From Flavobacterium sp. ASW18X (GTDB lineage Bacteria > Bacteroidota > Bacteroidia > Flavobacteriales > Flavobacteriaceae): 64,000 bases of DNA. The position numbers and the translations under genes were made by a program. This document shows, piece after piece, positions 33,414 to 42,648 of this stretch. The notes under the pieces are model-generated. The model searched no databases and had not been told where the DNA came from. It saw nothing but the letters and a program-made list of their open reading frames with translations. Within the stretch, counting starts at the first letter, position 1. Each line of letters opens with the position of its first letter. Where the stretch lies: the NCBI RefSeq assembly GCF_005144745.1, contig NZ_SWKK01000004.1, positions 310,001 to 374,000 of the forward strand, given 5' to 3'.

Positions 33414-34574
33414 TTATTTAATTCTCTTTCTTCTATTGTTTTCGTAGTCTTCAAAAATCATTTCTCCAAGACCTTTGAGACCTGTATAAAATGCTTTTCC
33501 TTTATTTGCTGCGGTAAACTCCCGTACAAACTGCATTAAATAAGGGTCTTGCGCAATCATAAAGGTAGTAATGGGTATATGTAATTTTCTTGCTTGTGCG
33601 GCCATATTGTAGCATTTCTCAACTATATACTCGTCCAAGCCTACGCTGTTTTTATAATAATCACCATTGGGCAAGCGCAAACAACTTGGTTTGCCATCCG
33701 TTATCATAAATATTTGTTTGTTGGTATTACGCTTTCTACGTAACATATCCATAGCCAATTGCAACCCAGCCACTGTATTAGTATGGTATGGACCTACCTT
33801 TAAATAAGGTAAATCCTTGATGGGAATTGGCCAAGCATCGTTCCCAAATACCAGAATATCCAAAGTGTCCTTTGGGTACCTAGTGGTGATTAATTCTGCC
33901 AACGCCATGGCCACTTTTTTAGCAGGAGTTATCCGGTCTTCTCCATACAAAATCATGGAGTGACTAATATCAATCATAAGCACGGTACTCATTTGTGCTT
34001 TATGCTCTGTATCCTCTACCACCAAATCATTTTCGTCTAACATAAAGTTACCTATGCCATGGTTTATTTGGGCATTACGTAAACTCTCTGTCATAGAAAT
34101 ATGCTCTAGACCATCTCCGTAGCGGTATTCTCTAAAATCGCCCGAGTGTTCATCTCCTTTCCCTAATTTTCCGGTCTTATGATTGCCAGAGCCACTACGT
34201 TTAATTTTACCAAAGATTTGGTCCAACGCACGTTGGCGTAGCATCCGTTCTAATTTAGCCGTGATATTTATGGTGCCACCGCCTTCACCATCTTGTCCTT
34301 CCTCACCTTCACCTGCCGTTCCATCACCTTGTTCAAACTCTTCACGGATATAACCTTTCTTTTTAAGGTCTTCTATAAAATCGTCTATAGTATAGTCTGG
34401 AGTTGTTAATTGGTATTCTTCATCTAACTGACGCAACCAATCTATTGCCTCATCAAAATCACCGGAAGTATGTGTGATTAGCTCTTGAAAAATATCAAAC
34501 AATTTTTCAAACGGACTCTGGTCTGGCGCACTGTACGTGGTAAAAAGGAATCCTTTTCTTGTTTTCATAGCCAT
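33414..34574 (-). CDS. von Willebrand A domain protein, partner of the AAA ATPase
   Basis: A 386-residue protein with a Gly/Glu-rich linker around residues 85-100 and a C-terminal vWA domain whose MIDAS site is DISHS (in VLMIDISHSM), followed by FMITDGKPS. Comparable to the BchD/CoxE-like vWA partners of MoxR ATPases that remodel or metallate a client. The client is unknown; CorA downstream may be coincidental. Confidence 0.86.
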   Translation of the reverse strand: MAMKTRKGFLFTTYSAPDQSPFEKLFDIFQELITHTSGDFDEAIDWLRQLDEEYQLTTPDYTIDDFIEDLKKKGYIREEFEQGDGTAGEGEEGQDGEGGGTINITAKLERMLRQRALDQIFGKIKRSGSGNHKTGKLGKGDEHSGDFREYRYGDGLEHISMTESLRNAQINHGIGNFMLDENDLVVEDTEHKAQMSTVLMIDISHSMILYGEDRITPAKKVAMALAELITTRYPKDTLDILVFGNDAWPIPIKDLPYLKVGPYHTNTVAGLQLAMDMLRRKRNTNKQIFMITDGKPSCLRLPNGDYYKNSVGLDEYIVEKCYNMAAQARKLHIPITTFMIAQDPYLMQFVREFTAANKGKAFYTGLKGLGEMIFEDYENNRRKRIK

Positions 34575-34652
34575 ACCTTAAAATTACTGTATAATGCTCA
34601 GTTGTCGTTATTTTTTATAAAAACTTAACGCTTTCCGTAAGTTTGTTTAAGG

Positions 34653-35456
34653 ATGAAAGAATTGATACAAGCATTTTACAATACCAAGCCCTTATGGACT
34701 CATAAACAATTTGGATTGGAACAATTTGAATTTCCTTCAATTGACATGGGGGTCATAAAAAATGTTGACATTCCAGAAAAACTGCGTTTGGGGCACCAAA
34801 TGGAATACGTGTTTAAGCACCTAATTACACTAGTTAAAAACTATCAAGTAATTGCATCTAATATTTTAATAGATGAGGGAAAAGTGCGTTTGGGGGAGTT
34901 AGATTTTATATTGAAAGATATCAGTAGCAACAGCTATCTGCATGTAGAATTGGCGTACAAATTCTATATTATAAATCCTGATATTTCGGAGCCAATTCAC
35001 CGACTCATGGGTCCAAACAAACGGGATATGTTTTATACTAAATTGGATAAGCTTAAGGAAAAACAATTTCCACTCCTACAGCATCCAAGTCTTAAACAAA
35101 AATGGGAAAGTTTAGGCATTGATCCTTTAAAGGTGAAACAACAGTCTTGTTTTAAAGCGCAATTATTTTCGCCATTTAAGGAAGAAAAGTTAGCAATAAG
35201 ACCACTAAATACAGCTTGCCATGCAGGTTATTGGGTGCGCTTTGAGCAATTCAGCAGTATTGCATTTAAAACGTATCAATTTTATATTCCTACCAAAAGG
35301 GAATGGCCGTTGGTACCCCATCACCAAGTATTATGGAACAACCATTATAATACATTGCTAGACATCAATTTAAAACACCTTAATCAATATGCACCTATGG
35401 TTTGGGTGCGTACCAAAGAGGGCGAATTATTTAAGTTATTTGTAGTATGGTGGTAG
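34653..35456 (+). CDS. DUF1853 family protein
   Basis: A 267-residue protein with the DUF1853 signature GELDFILKD and HVELAYKFYI, a D...E-x-K arrangement like that of restriction-endonuclease-fold enzymes, then LMGPNKRDMFYTKLDKL. No activity is established in the family. Single gene; it diverges from the vWA gene and converges with the DUF4249 unit. Confidence 0.85.
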   Translation: MKELIQAFYNTKPLWTHKQFGLEQFEFPSIDMGVIKNVDIPEKLRLGHQMEYVFKHLITLVKNYQVIASNILIDEGKVRLGELDFILKDISSNSYLHVELAYKFYIINPDISEPIHRLMGPNKRDMFYTKLDKLKEKQFPLLQHPSLKQKWESLGIDPLKVKQQSCFKAQLFSPFKEEKLAIRPLNTACHAGYWVRFEQFSSIAFKTYQFYIPTKREWPLVPHHQVLWNNHYNTLLDINLKHLNQYAPMVWVRTKEGELFKLFVVWW

Positions 35457-35497
35457 GAAAAAAAGGTAGCATTAAGCCCTAGGAACCCAATGCTACC
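35457..35497 (-). terminator. Terminator of the TonB receptor/DUF4249 unit
   Basis: Minus-strand stem GGTAGCATT / AATGCTACC followed by seven to eight T. The plus strand has no T run after the stem. Confidence 0.85.
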
Positions 35498-35511
35498 ACA
35501 TCAATCACATT

Positions 35512-36357
35512 TTAATCTGCTGTAAATGTGTAAGTAACCCTGTTTACCTCTGTAAGCCTAAAATAACCAAACGGGTAATTATCTGGTTGGGTTTGGTTAA
35601 TACAATTGCCTTTTAAAGCAACTGGTGTTGAAGAGAATAAGCCAGCGCCACCCATTTGTTCAATTAAAATTTTCATGTATTCATAATAGCTTTTAGATAC
35701 ACCATGCATGCTAATGTAAACGGTATCACCCGGCTCAAAAGGCGTTAAACCATCCATCTCATCTTCTTCTATCTCATACCACCAATCAATCTCATTCCCA
35801 TTTATAAATTCGTCCTTAGCATCTTCAAAAACAGGAAATAATTCTCCCTCTTTTAAAAATTTGAATAGGTAGTAATTCTCTTCTGCTTCAGGGTCCGTAA
35901 AAACTAAATGAACTTCTAAATCCTCATCATTAAAACCATCATCCCTTGACTGAAAAATTTCCTTGATTTCTGGAACGGGAGTCATTTTCTCTGTAGCGGT
36001 AAATACTTCGTTTTTATAGCTTATGGTTAATGCATAAGTATCGCCAATTATCGGCTCAAAATCAGTTGTAGAATAGTTTCCATCGTTTTGGTCTACAAAT
36101 AAAACCTCTGTTCCGCTATTTACATTAAGAACGCTAACTGTGGCACCTATTGCAGGTTGATAACTTGTATCAAAATAAGGTGTAGAGGTGGATAGTTTTA
36201 TAGTTTGATAATTACCTTCTGTTCCTTTTTCCCAATCTAAAGAAGCTTCTATTACAAGTCTTGTTGGTCCTTCTTGCACCTCTATATCTACAATGTCTTC
36301 ACAAGAAGTAAAAACTATTAGTATTAGGATAGCTAATTGTTTTAAGAATGATTTCAT
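35512..36357 (-). CDS. DUF4249 lipoprotein
   Basis: A 281-residue lipoprotein with lipobox TSC at Cys19. DUF4249 is a beta-rich family found beside TonB receptors in Bacteroidota and thought to be their surface partner. The course is typical: LVIEASLDWEKG, GATVSVLNVNSG, TYALTISYKNEVFTA and a final PFGYFRLTEVNRVTYTF strand. It lies 2 nt after the TonB receptor gene and is read from the ECF promoter upstream of that gene. Confidence 0.88.
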   Translation of the reverse strand: MKSFLKQLAILILIVFTSCEDIVDIEVQEGPTRLVIEASLDWEKGTEGNYQTIKLSTSTPYFDTSYQPAIGATVSVLNVNSGTEVLFVDQNDGNYSTTDFEPIIGDTYALTISYKNEVFTATEKMTPVPEIKEIFQSRDDGFNDEDLEVHLVFTDPEAEENYYLFKFLKEGELFPVFEDAKDEFINGNEIDWWYEIEEDEMDGLTPFEPGDTVYISMHGVSKSYYEYMKILIEQMGGAGLFSSTPVALKGNCINQTQPDNYPFGYFRLTEVNRVTYTFTAD

Positions 36358-36359
36358 GA

Positions 36360-38741
36360 TTAAAATTTAAAATTATAAGTAATAGAAGGTAATATGCCAA
36401 AAATGGCGGTTCTTGTGGCTTCATTGGCACCGGTCTCAAAGTTTTGCCCAAATGAAATACTGGCCGCATTTTTACGGTGATAGAGGTTGTAAATGCTTAA
36501 AACCCATTCTCCCCTAAATCGCTTATTTAAAGATTTTTTGGGCGTGTAAGTTATGGATGCATCCAAACGGTGATACGCGGGTAGACGGTCAGAATTTCTA
36601 CTTGAATAACTTGCAATGGACACTCCCTCGTAACTATACTGCCCATTAGGGTAAGTCACTGGTCTACCAGTCTGAAAAACGAGGTTGGTTCCAAAACTCC
36701 AGCTATCGCTTAAACGGTACGCTCCAGAAATGGATATATCATGGGTTCTATCAAAAAAAGTAGGATACCAACTACCATTGGCGATTCCAGGTCCGCCAGC
36801 TGTATCACCTAGGGTACGTTGTTCAGATTTTGACAAGGTATAAGCTATCCAGCCCGTAAAATTTCCTGTGTTTTTGCGCAGTAAGAATTCTAGTCCATAG
36901 GCACGCATTTCTCCATTCAATATTTCGGTTTCAATGGTATTCTGGCCTATAAGGTCAGAACCATCTATATAATCAATCCTATTTGCTACTGATTTAAAAT
37001 AACCTTCTACCTCTAAAGAATAGGTTTTATCCTCAAAATCATAAAAGTATCCCAGGGCGTATTGATTAGACAATTGGGGCTTTATAAAAGGGCCGCTTGG
37101 AGTCCATACATCCAAAGGCGTTACGGAAGAAGTATTAGACAAAAGATGAATATACTGGGCTGTTCTAGAAAATCCTGCCTTTACAGAACTATTGTCATTA
37201 ATTAAATAGGCTAAAGATGCTCTAGGTTCTAAATTGCGAAAAGAAGTTATTACATCGCTCTTTTTATAAGCAGTTTCATCAATTACTTCTCCCCTCTCAT
37301 AGATTTCTAAATCTGGATTATAAACTACTGGTTGGTCATTTTGATATGTTGAAATTGGTTGCCCTCCTAATCTAGAAAACCCACTAAAACGAAGTCCATA
37401 TTCAGCAGTTAATCTATTGCTTAACTTATGCTCTGCATTTAAATAGATAGCACTTTCCAAAGCTCTTTTCCGATCTAAAGCAAAGGGGTTAATGGAAGAT
37501 GTATTTGATGTTGGATTTATTTGACCAGGGTCAAACACATAGAGCAGACTGCTGGCCCCAAAACCCATAGTAAAACTATCCTTTAAGTAATATTTAAAAT
37601 CATACTTAAGATTGTAGTTGTTTATGGAGGACATCCACTCAAACTCTTCAAAATCCAAATCTAAATCATAATCATATCTACTAACAATTGCAGAGAGATT
37701 AGAGAATAATTTATCATTAAAAATATGGTTCCACCTAAGATTACCAGAAGCATTACCATAACTACTGGCAAAGCTTTGTCCAATTTTAAAAGCATCTCTT
37801 CCAAAATAACCACTCAGGTAAATTCTATTGTTTGGATTTATACTGTAATTGGTTTTAAGGTTTAAATCATAAAACATTACGGAATTCTCTTCGCCTGCTG
37901 CTTTAAGAAAAAGATCTAGATAAGAGCGTCTGCCAGCAACCAAATAAGAACCCTTATTATTAAACATGGGTCCTTCTGCTGTTACCCTACTAGAAATTGC
38001 TCCAATACCACCCGTAAGTGCAAATTTTTTACTGTTCCCGTCTTTTTGTCTGATATCTAAAACAGAAGAAACTCTACCTCCAAAGCGAGCCGGTATTCCG
38101 CCTTTGTAGAGTTTTAAATCTTTAATAGCGTCTGCGTTAAAAACCGAAAAAAAACCAAACATATGAGAGGTATTGTAGATGATAGCCTCGTCTAACAATA
38201 CTAAATTTTGGTCCTGAGCACCTCCTCTTACATGAAAACCCCCAGTTCCTTCTCCGTTGTTCGTAACCCCTGGTAGCATTTGTAATGATTTTAATATATC
38301 TACCTCTCCTAACACCACAGGCATTTTTTTAACGGTGTTAATATTCATCTTTAACACGCTCATTTCTGGTTTTCGAAGTAGTGCTTTCTCTGGTTCTTCT
38401 GCAGTTACAATTACCTCGTTCAATTCGGTAGATAGTTCGTCAAGTTCTATATCTTTTTTTGTGTCTGTTTGTAAGCTCAATTTTACAGTAATATCAGTAA
38501 AACCTATATAAGAAACGTTTAAATTGTAGTCGCCTTCTGGAGCGGAAATAGAATAAAAACCATATGTATTGGTAGTAGCACCAATGGTTGTACCCTCCAG
38601 AAAAACAGAAGCTCCATATAGCGTCTCTCCATTACTTTTATCTTTTATGATTCCGCTAATTGTATAATGAGTTTGTCCTAAGCCCCAGAATGATTGGAGT
38701 ATTAATACAACCACAATCCATGGTATTTTTTTTGAATTCAT
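36360..38741 (-). CDS. TonB-dependent outer-membrane receptor
   Basis: A 793-residue receptor. After a signal peptide (about 1-22), a carboxypeptidase-like beta sandwich (YTISGIIKDKSNGETLYGAS, about 25-105) precedes the plug (about 120-230; GGFHVRGGAQDQN, LYKGGIPARFGGRVSS) and a 22-strand-type barrel ending in NFKF. It imports an unknown ligand. Expression is tied to the divergent ECF sigma gene by an identical promoter. The receptor lacks an obvious extra signalling domain, so how the sigma factor is activated is open. Confidence 0.93.
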   Translation of the reverse strand: MNSKKIPWIVVVLILQSFWGLGQTHYTISGIIKDKSNGETLYGASVFLEGTTIGATTNTYGFYSISAPEGDYNLNVSYIGFTDITVKLSLQTDTKKDIELDELSTELNEVIVTAEEPEKALLRKPEMSVLKMNINTVKKMPVVLGEVDILKSLQMLPGVTNNGEGTGGFHVRGGAQDQNLVLLDEAIIYNTSHMFGFFSVFNADAIKDLKLYKGGIPARFGGRVSSVLDIRQKDGNSKKFALTGGIGAISSRVTAEGPMFNNKGSYLVAGRRSYLDLFLKAAGEENSVMFYDLNLKTNYSINPNNRIYLSGYFGRDAFKIGQSFASSYGNASGNLRWNHIFNDKLFSNLSAIVSRYDYDLDLDFEEFEWMSSINNYNLKYDFKYYLKDSFTMGFGASSLLYVFDPGQINPTSNTSSINPFALDRKRALESAIYLNAEHKLSNRLTAEYGLRFSGFSRLGGQPISTYQNDQPVVYNPDLEIYERGEVIDETAYKKSDVITSFRNLEPRASLAYLINDNSSVKAGFSRTAQYIHLLSNTSSVTPLDVWTPSGPFIKPQLSNQYALGYFYDFEDKTYSLEVEGYFKSVANRIDYIDGSDLIGQNTIETEILNGEMRAYGLEFLLRKNTGNFTGWIAYTLSKSEQRTLGDTAGGPGIANGSWYPTFFDRTHDISISGAYRLSDSWSFGTNLVFQTGRPVTYPNGQYSYEGVSIASYSSRNSDRLPAYHRLDASITYTPKKSLNKRFRGEWVLSIYNLYHRKNAASISFGQNFETGANEATRTAIFGILPSITYNFKF

Positions 38742-38786
38742 TTTTTAATTTGTTTTTTGATGATTGAATGAAAATGTATACCACCA

Positions 38787-38815
38787 ATAGACAATTCTAA
38801 AAAGACAAGGTTGCA
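38787..38815 (-). promoter_or_regulatory. ECF-type promoter of the TonB receptor unit
   Basis: Minus strand TGCAACC (38815-38809), 15 bp, TGTCTAT (38793-38787). Same form as the promoters at 38884 and 41100. Confidence 0.75.
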
Positions 38816-38883
38816 TTTCACACTAAAAAAAGTGGGATAACTTCGCTTCACTATAAAAAACTTTACACTTTTTTTACTTTAGG

Positions 38884-38912
38884 TGCAACCCTTAGTTAGT
38901 TCCTTTGTCTTT
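38884..38912 (+). promoter_or_regulatory. ECF-type promoter of the sigma factor operon (autoregulation)
   Basis: TGCAACC (38884-38890), 15 bp, TGTCTTT (38906-38912), 26 bp before the sigma gene start. Confidence 0.75.
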
Positions 38913-38938
38913 AGAGCAGAAAGTATCAACCAAAACCA

Positions 38939-39481
38939 TTGAAAACGGACATTCGTTTTACGCATAAGTCATTAGTAGAACAGAGCAAAGCAGGCCATAG
39001 TAGTTCTCAATACGAACTCTATAGTTGCTATGTAGACGCCATGTATAATGTAAGTTTTAGGATTTTAGAAAATAAGGAAGATGCAGAAGATATAGTACAA
39101 GATAGCTTTATTGATGCTTTTAAACAATTACACTCCTTTAAATACCAAAGTAGTTTTGGAGCTTGGTTAAAAAGAATAGTAATTAATAAAAGTATTAATC
39201 ATCTTAAAGTAAAAAAGGTAGACTTAGTCCCTATGGATGAGCATGAATTTCATCTAACCCAACCAACAGAGGCTATGTTACCAGATGTATTGGATATTAC
39301 TAAAATAAAACGTGGCATTGCGTTATTACCAGATGGCTATAAGCAGGTTATTAATCTCTATTTGATAGAAGGATACGACCATCTGGAAATTGCGACAATT
39401 TTAGAAATAACGGAAAGCACTTCTAAATCCCAATACCACAGAGCTAAAAAGAAGTTAATGCAAATTGTAAGTGAATTATGA
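38939..39481 (+). CDS. ECF-type RNA polymerase sigma factor
   Basis: A 180-residue sigma factor with only regions 2 and 4: NVSFRILENKEDAEDIVQDS (2.2), FGAWLKRIVINKSINH (2.4) and region 4 with EGYDHLEIATILEI then TESTSKSQYHRAKKK. The start is TTG at 38939; no ATG fits without losing region 2. Its stop overlaps the next gene by 4 nt (ATGA). The three TGCAACC-N15-TGTCTWT promoters around it are its most likely targets. Confidence 0.9.
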   Translation: MKTDIRFTHKSLVEQSKAGHSSSQYELYSCYVDAMYNVSFRILENKEDAEDIVQDSFIDAFKQLHSFKYQSSFGAWLKRIVINKSINHLKVKKVDLVPMDEHEFHLTQPTEAMLPDVLDITKIKRGIALLPDGYKQVINLYLIEGYDHLEIATILEITESTSKSQYHRAKKKLMQIVSEL

Positions 39482-40020
39482 TGGATGATTTTGAAAAATA
39501 TATACGTAAGAATGCGGCAGCTTTTAATACTGAAAAAGCGAATAAAGATAAAATGTGGCTACATATTAATTCTGCCTTAAAAGATGATAAGCCTAAAGTT
39601 GTTCCACTTTATCAAAGGAAACTACTTTTAAAATTTGCAGCAAGTTTGGTTGTAATAATGGCTATTACATTGTTTTTTACTCAATTTAAATCAAGTGTAA
39701 ATACTGGAGAACAACTGGTTTCAAAAGAACTGCTTGAAATAGACATGCATTACAAAAGCTTAGTGAATTACCAAGTAGCGTTGGTAAAGAATAATCCTAG
39801 ACTAAGTATAAAAGATAAAAATGAATTTTTGTCTTTTATGGACGAATTGGATACGGAATACCTTGCACTCAAAAAAGAAATGGCAATCAATTTAGATAAT
39901 GAACAGGTTTTAGAAGCCATTGTTGCCAACTACAAAAAACGTATTGAGCTTATTGAAAAGCTTTTAGAAAGACTTAATGAAACAAAAAATATTGAGCAAG
40001 ATTATGGGTACACTTTATAA
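39478..40020 (+). CDS. Membrane protein in anti-sigma position
   Basis: A 180-residue single-span protein with a cytoplasmic N-terminus of about 48 residues, a membrane helix at about 49-67 (LLLKFAASLVVIMAITLFF) and a helical periplasmic part with Lys/Glu-rich coils. Gene position and layout suit an anti-sigma factor, but I see no zinc-binding anti-sigma motif or FecR-like domain. Inference from context. Confidence 0.78.
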   Translation: MMDDFEKYIRKNAAAFNTEKANKDKMWLHINSALKDDKPKVVPLYQRKLLLKFAASLVVIMAITLFFTQFKSSVNTGEQLVSKELLEIDMHYKSLVNYQVALVKNNPRLSIKDKNEFLSFMDELDTEYLALKKEMAINLDNEQVLEAIVANYKKRIELIEKLLERLNETKNIEQDYGYTL

Positions 40021-41086
40021 AACTTATCTAGTATTGCTCCTATTGCTTTTTGGGGGTAGCTTAATGGCACAAGAGTCACTTACGAAAACCATTCACAAGG
40101 AATTTAAGCTAGATACCAATGGAGAATTGCATGTAGAAAACAAATACGGTAATGTAAAAATTACGGGTTGGGAACAGTCTAAGGTTAAAGTAAATATTAC
40201 AGTAAAAGTAAATCATAAAAAAGAAGAAAACGCAAAAGACCTTCTAAACCGCGTAAGACCAGAAATACGTTCAAATCAAAGTTTTGTCTCCATTACTTCC
40301 CTAATTACGAATAGAAATACGGGATGGTTTGCCGATTTCTTTAATAAAACAAACCCTATTGATACCGACCGTAGCAGAGTACAAATAGATTATGAAGTGT
40401 ATGTACCCAAAGAGGCTAAACTGAATGTTAAAAACAAATTTGGAGATATTCTGATAGAAGATTGGAAGGGCGAATTAGAGACCAATCTGGAACATGGTGA
40501 TTTATGGCTTGGAGAAACCATTAATAAAGCAAATATTCAGTTGAAATTCGGAAAAATAAGAGCAAAAAGCATAATAAGCGCTAGAATAGCATTAAAAAAT
40601 GGCGAATTAAACATGGATGACGCCAAAAAACTGCAATTAACTACAGAGGGTAGTGAAATACAATTAAATGCTACGGAGACCCTTGAGCTATACTCCAATA
40701 AAGACGAAATACATTTAGAAGAAGTAACGCATCTTTTTGGGAGTCTCAAATTCTCTTCCATTAGAATAGAGCAATTGCAATCCGATATTGATACCGAGTT
40801 AAAAATTGTAGATTTTGTGATTGGGAAAGTAAATAGTCCTAATGCCACTATTACCTTAACTCAAGAATCCTCAGATATAGCCATTAAAACAACCAATTTT
40901 TCACATCGGTTTTTAGCTACTTTAGAACAAGGGGTAGTTAGACTGCCTAAAAGCTATGAAAATGTAGTTTCTAAAATACTTGACAAGGGTAAAAAACTTA
41001 GAAAAATAGAAGCTACTTATGGTAATAAGAAACAAGGTACCATCACTATTTCTGGTGTAAAAGGAATTGTAACCATTAACGATTAA
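40004..41086 (+). CDS. Exported DUF4097-like beta-helix protein
   Basis: A 360-residue protein; the start at 40004 gives a clean signal peptide MGTLYKTYLVLL ending LMAQ, while the in-frame start at 39977 would precede it with nine odd residues. The mature part has repeated short beta strands such as ELHVENKYGNVKITGW and KLNVKNKFGDILIEDW, typical of DUF4097/putative auto-transporter adhesin head domains. Role unknown. It overlaps the anti-sigma-position gene by 17 nt. Confidence 0.82.
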   Translation: MGTLYKTYLVLLLLLFGGSLMAQESLTKTIHKEFKLDTNGELHVENKYGNVKITGWEQSKVKVNITVKVNHKKEENAKDLLNRVRPEIRSNQSFVSITSLITNRNTGWFADFFNKTNPIDTDRSRVQIDYEVYVPKEAKLNVKNKFGDILIEDWKGELETNLEHGDLWLGETINKANIQLKFGKIRAKSIISARIALKNGELNMDDAKKLQLTTEGSEIQLNATETLELYSNKDEIHLEEVTHLFGSLKFSSIRIEQLQSDIDTELKIVDFVIGKVNSPNATITLTQESSDIAIKTTNFSHRFLATLEQGVVRLPKSYENVVSKILDKGKKLRKIEATYGNKKQGTITISGVKGIVTIND

Positions 41087-41099
41087 AATAGAATACAGA

Positions 41100-41128
41100 T
41101 GCAACCTTTTTAAACTTAGGTTGTCTTT
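41100..41128 (+). promoter_or_regulatory. ECF-type promoter of the barrel-like gene
   Basis: TGCAACC (41100-41106), 15 bp, TGTCTTT (41122-41128), 26 bp before the ATG at 41155. Third copy of the promoter form found twice at 38787-38912. Confidence 0.75.
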
Positions 41129-41154
41129 AAAGCATATCAATCAAAATTAGAATT

Positions 41155-41844
41155 ATGTTCAATCAAAAAACGACAGTATTATTTATATTTTTTATTAGTG
41201 TGTTATCACTACACGCGCAACAAACAAACAGTGACGAATACATCACCTTTAACGACCGTAACAATGTAGTTCATGGTGTTTATCTTGGCATTCCCTTGGC
41301 AATTGGTGAAATTGATGGTAAGGATACTTTTTTTGCTGGTCTAAAACTGGCGTATGTGGCTAACCGTAAATTAGAAATAGGTTTAGCAACGTACGGGTTT
41401 TATTCTCAACAGAACTTAACAGGAGAATTTTCAATAGATAATGAAGATTTAATTGGTGGTTATGTAGGGTTACATTTAGAACCTATACTTTTTGGTAAAC
41501 GGACAATTAGCCTATCATTTCCACAATTTATTGGCGGAGGAGGCATTGGTTATGTAGATGGTGACACTTTTGAAAACGATGATAGTGATTTTGATAATGA
41601 AGATTTTGAAACTTCAGATTTTATTTTTGTTTACGAGCCAGGTGTAAGTTTATTATTTAATATTAATAGATATGTACAATTAGAAGCTACAGGCAAATAC
41701 CGATTTTCTAGTAAAATTGAATTGGAACAACAAGCGCTAGACCGCATTAATGGATTCTCTGCAGGTTTGGGGATTAAAATAGGCATATTTAATATGGGTA
41801 AAAATCGCTATAAGAAGCAAATAGATGAGGATGCACAGAGATAA
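41155..41844 (+). CDS. Exported beta-rich protein, likely outer-membrane barrel
   Basis: A 229-residue protein with a signal peptide of 21 residues ending LHAQ. The mature part has alternating beta strands and glycine-rich turns (GLKLAYVANRKLEIGLATYGFY, PQFIGGGGIGYVDG) and an acidic loop DDSDFDNEDFE, typical of small outer-membrane barrels. No family name is supported. An ECF-type promoter lies directly upstream. Confidence 0.8.
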   Translation: MFNQKTTVLFIFFISVLSLHAQQTNSDEYITFNDRNNVVHGVYLGIPLAIGEIDGKDTFFAGLKLAYVANRKLEIGLATYGFYSQQNLTGEFSIDNEDLIGGYVGLHLEPILFGKRTISLSFPQFIGGGGIGYVDGDTFENDDSDFDNEDFETSDFIFVYEPGVSLLFNINRYVQLEATGKYRFSSKIELEQQALDRINGFSAGLGIKIGIFNMGKNRYKKQIDEDAQR

Positions 41845-41966
41845 TTTACCCAACAAAACAGCCATACCTGTTACAAAAGTATTTATTAAAAACAACATTG
41901 TTTTTACTTATAACGAAAGAAAAATACCTAAGCCATTTCAATTTACTTGGTCTACTTTAGAGGTAT

Positions 41967-41993
41967 AGAAAAAGCCCCATTCCTGGGGCTTTC
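41967..41993 (-). terminator. Terminator of the his operon
   Basis: Minus-strand stem AAAGCCCC / GGGGCTTT with a short loop and TTTTTC tail, just after the hisIE stop. Confidence 0.88.
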
Positions 41994-41994
41994 T

Positions 41995-42591
41995 TTAATG
42001 TCTTTCTATCAAAACCCTTTCAATATCTTTTAAGGTGTAACCCTTGGCTTGTAGTAAGATTAAATAATGAAAAAGTAAATCTGCACTTTCATTTAAAAAC
42101 AATTCTTCATTATCGTCTTTGGCCTCAATTACGGTTTCTACCGCCTCTTCCCCTACTTTTTGAGCAATTTTATTAATTCCCTTTCTAAAAAGAGAAGCTA
42201 CATAGCTTTTTTCATCCTCTTTATTTTCTTTTCGGGAAGCAATTACATTTTCTAACTCAGACAAAAAGCTAAAATTTGGTGTGTTTTCTTCGTCCCAACA
42301 GGTGTCTGTACCTGTATGGCAAGTAGGTCCAATTGGCTTCACTTGTACCAACAGGGTGTCCTTATCACAATCCACCTTCATAGAAACCAGTTCTAAAAAG
42401 TTGCCGCTTTCCTCTCCCTTGGTCCATAATCTATTTTTAGAACGACTAAAAAAAGTGACCTTACCTGTGTCTTGTGTTTTATCAAATGCTTCTTGGTTCA
42501 TATACCCTAGCATTAACACATTTTTGGTGCGTGCATCTTGAATTATTGCGGGTACTAAACCGTTCTTATCTTTTGAAAAATCGATTTTCAT
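41995..42591 (-). CDS. hisIE: Bifunctional phosphoribosyl-AMP cyclohydrolase / phosphoribosyl-ATP pyrophosphatase
   Basis: A 198-residue fusion. HisI (1 to about 108) has FFSRSKNRLWTKGEESGN and the zinc site around CHTGTDTCW. HisE (about 110-198) has YVASLFRKGINKIAQKVGEEAVETVIEA, with the acidic metal residues. Catalyses steps 2 and 3 of histidine synthesis. Last gene of the operon. Confidence 0.96.
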   Translation of the reverse strand: MKIDFSKDKNGLVPAIIQDARTKNVLMLGYMNQEAFDKTQDTGKVTFFSRSKNRLWTKGEESGNFLELVSMKVDCDKDTLLVQVKPIGPTCHTGTDTCWDEENTPNFSFLSELENVIASRKENKEDEKSYVASLFRKGINKIAQKVGEEAVETVIEAKDDNEELFLNESADLLFHYLILLQAKGYTLKDIERVLIERH

Positions 42592-42648
42592 TATGCTGTA
42601 TTCTCTTGTTGTTTTTAAACTTTTTGAATTTGAACCGTATTTTGATAA

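Noticed and set aside
31892-34574. Magnesium chelatase for (bacterio)chlorophyll or cobalamin
   Set aside because: No large chelatase subunit or porphyrin genes are nearby; the pair fits generic MoxR-vWA better.
38821-38880. A-rich inverted repeats (CACTAAAAAAAGTG and similar) as a terminator
   Set aside because: They lie between two divergent promoters, not after a gene, and stems are only 4 bp.
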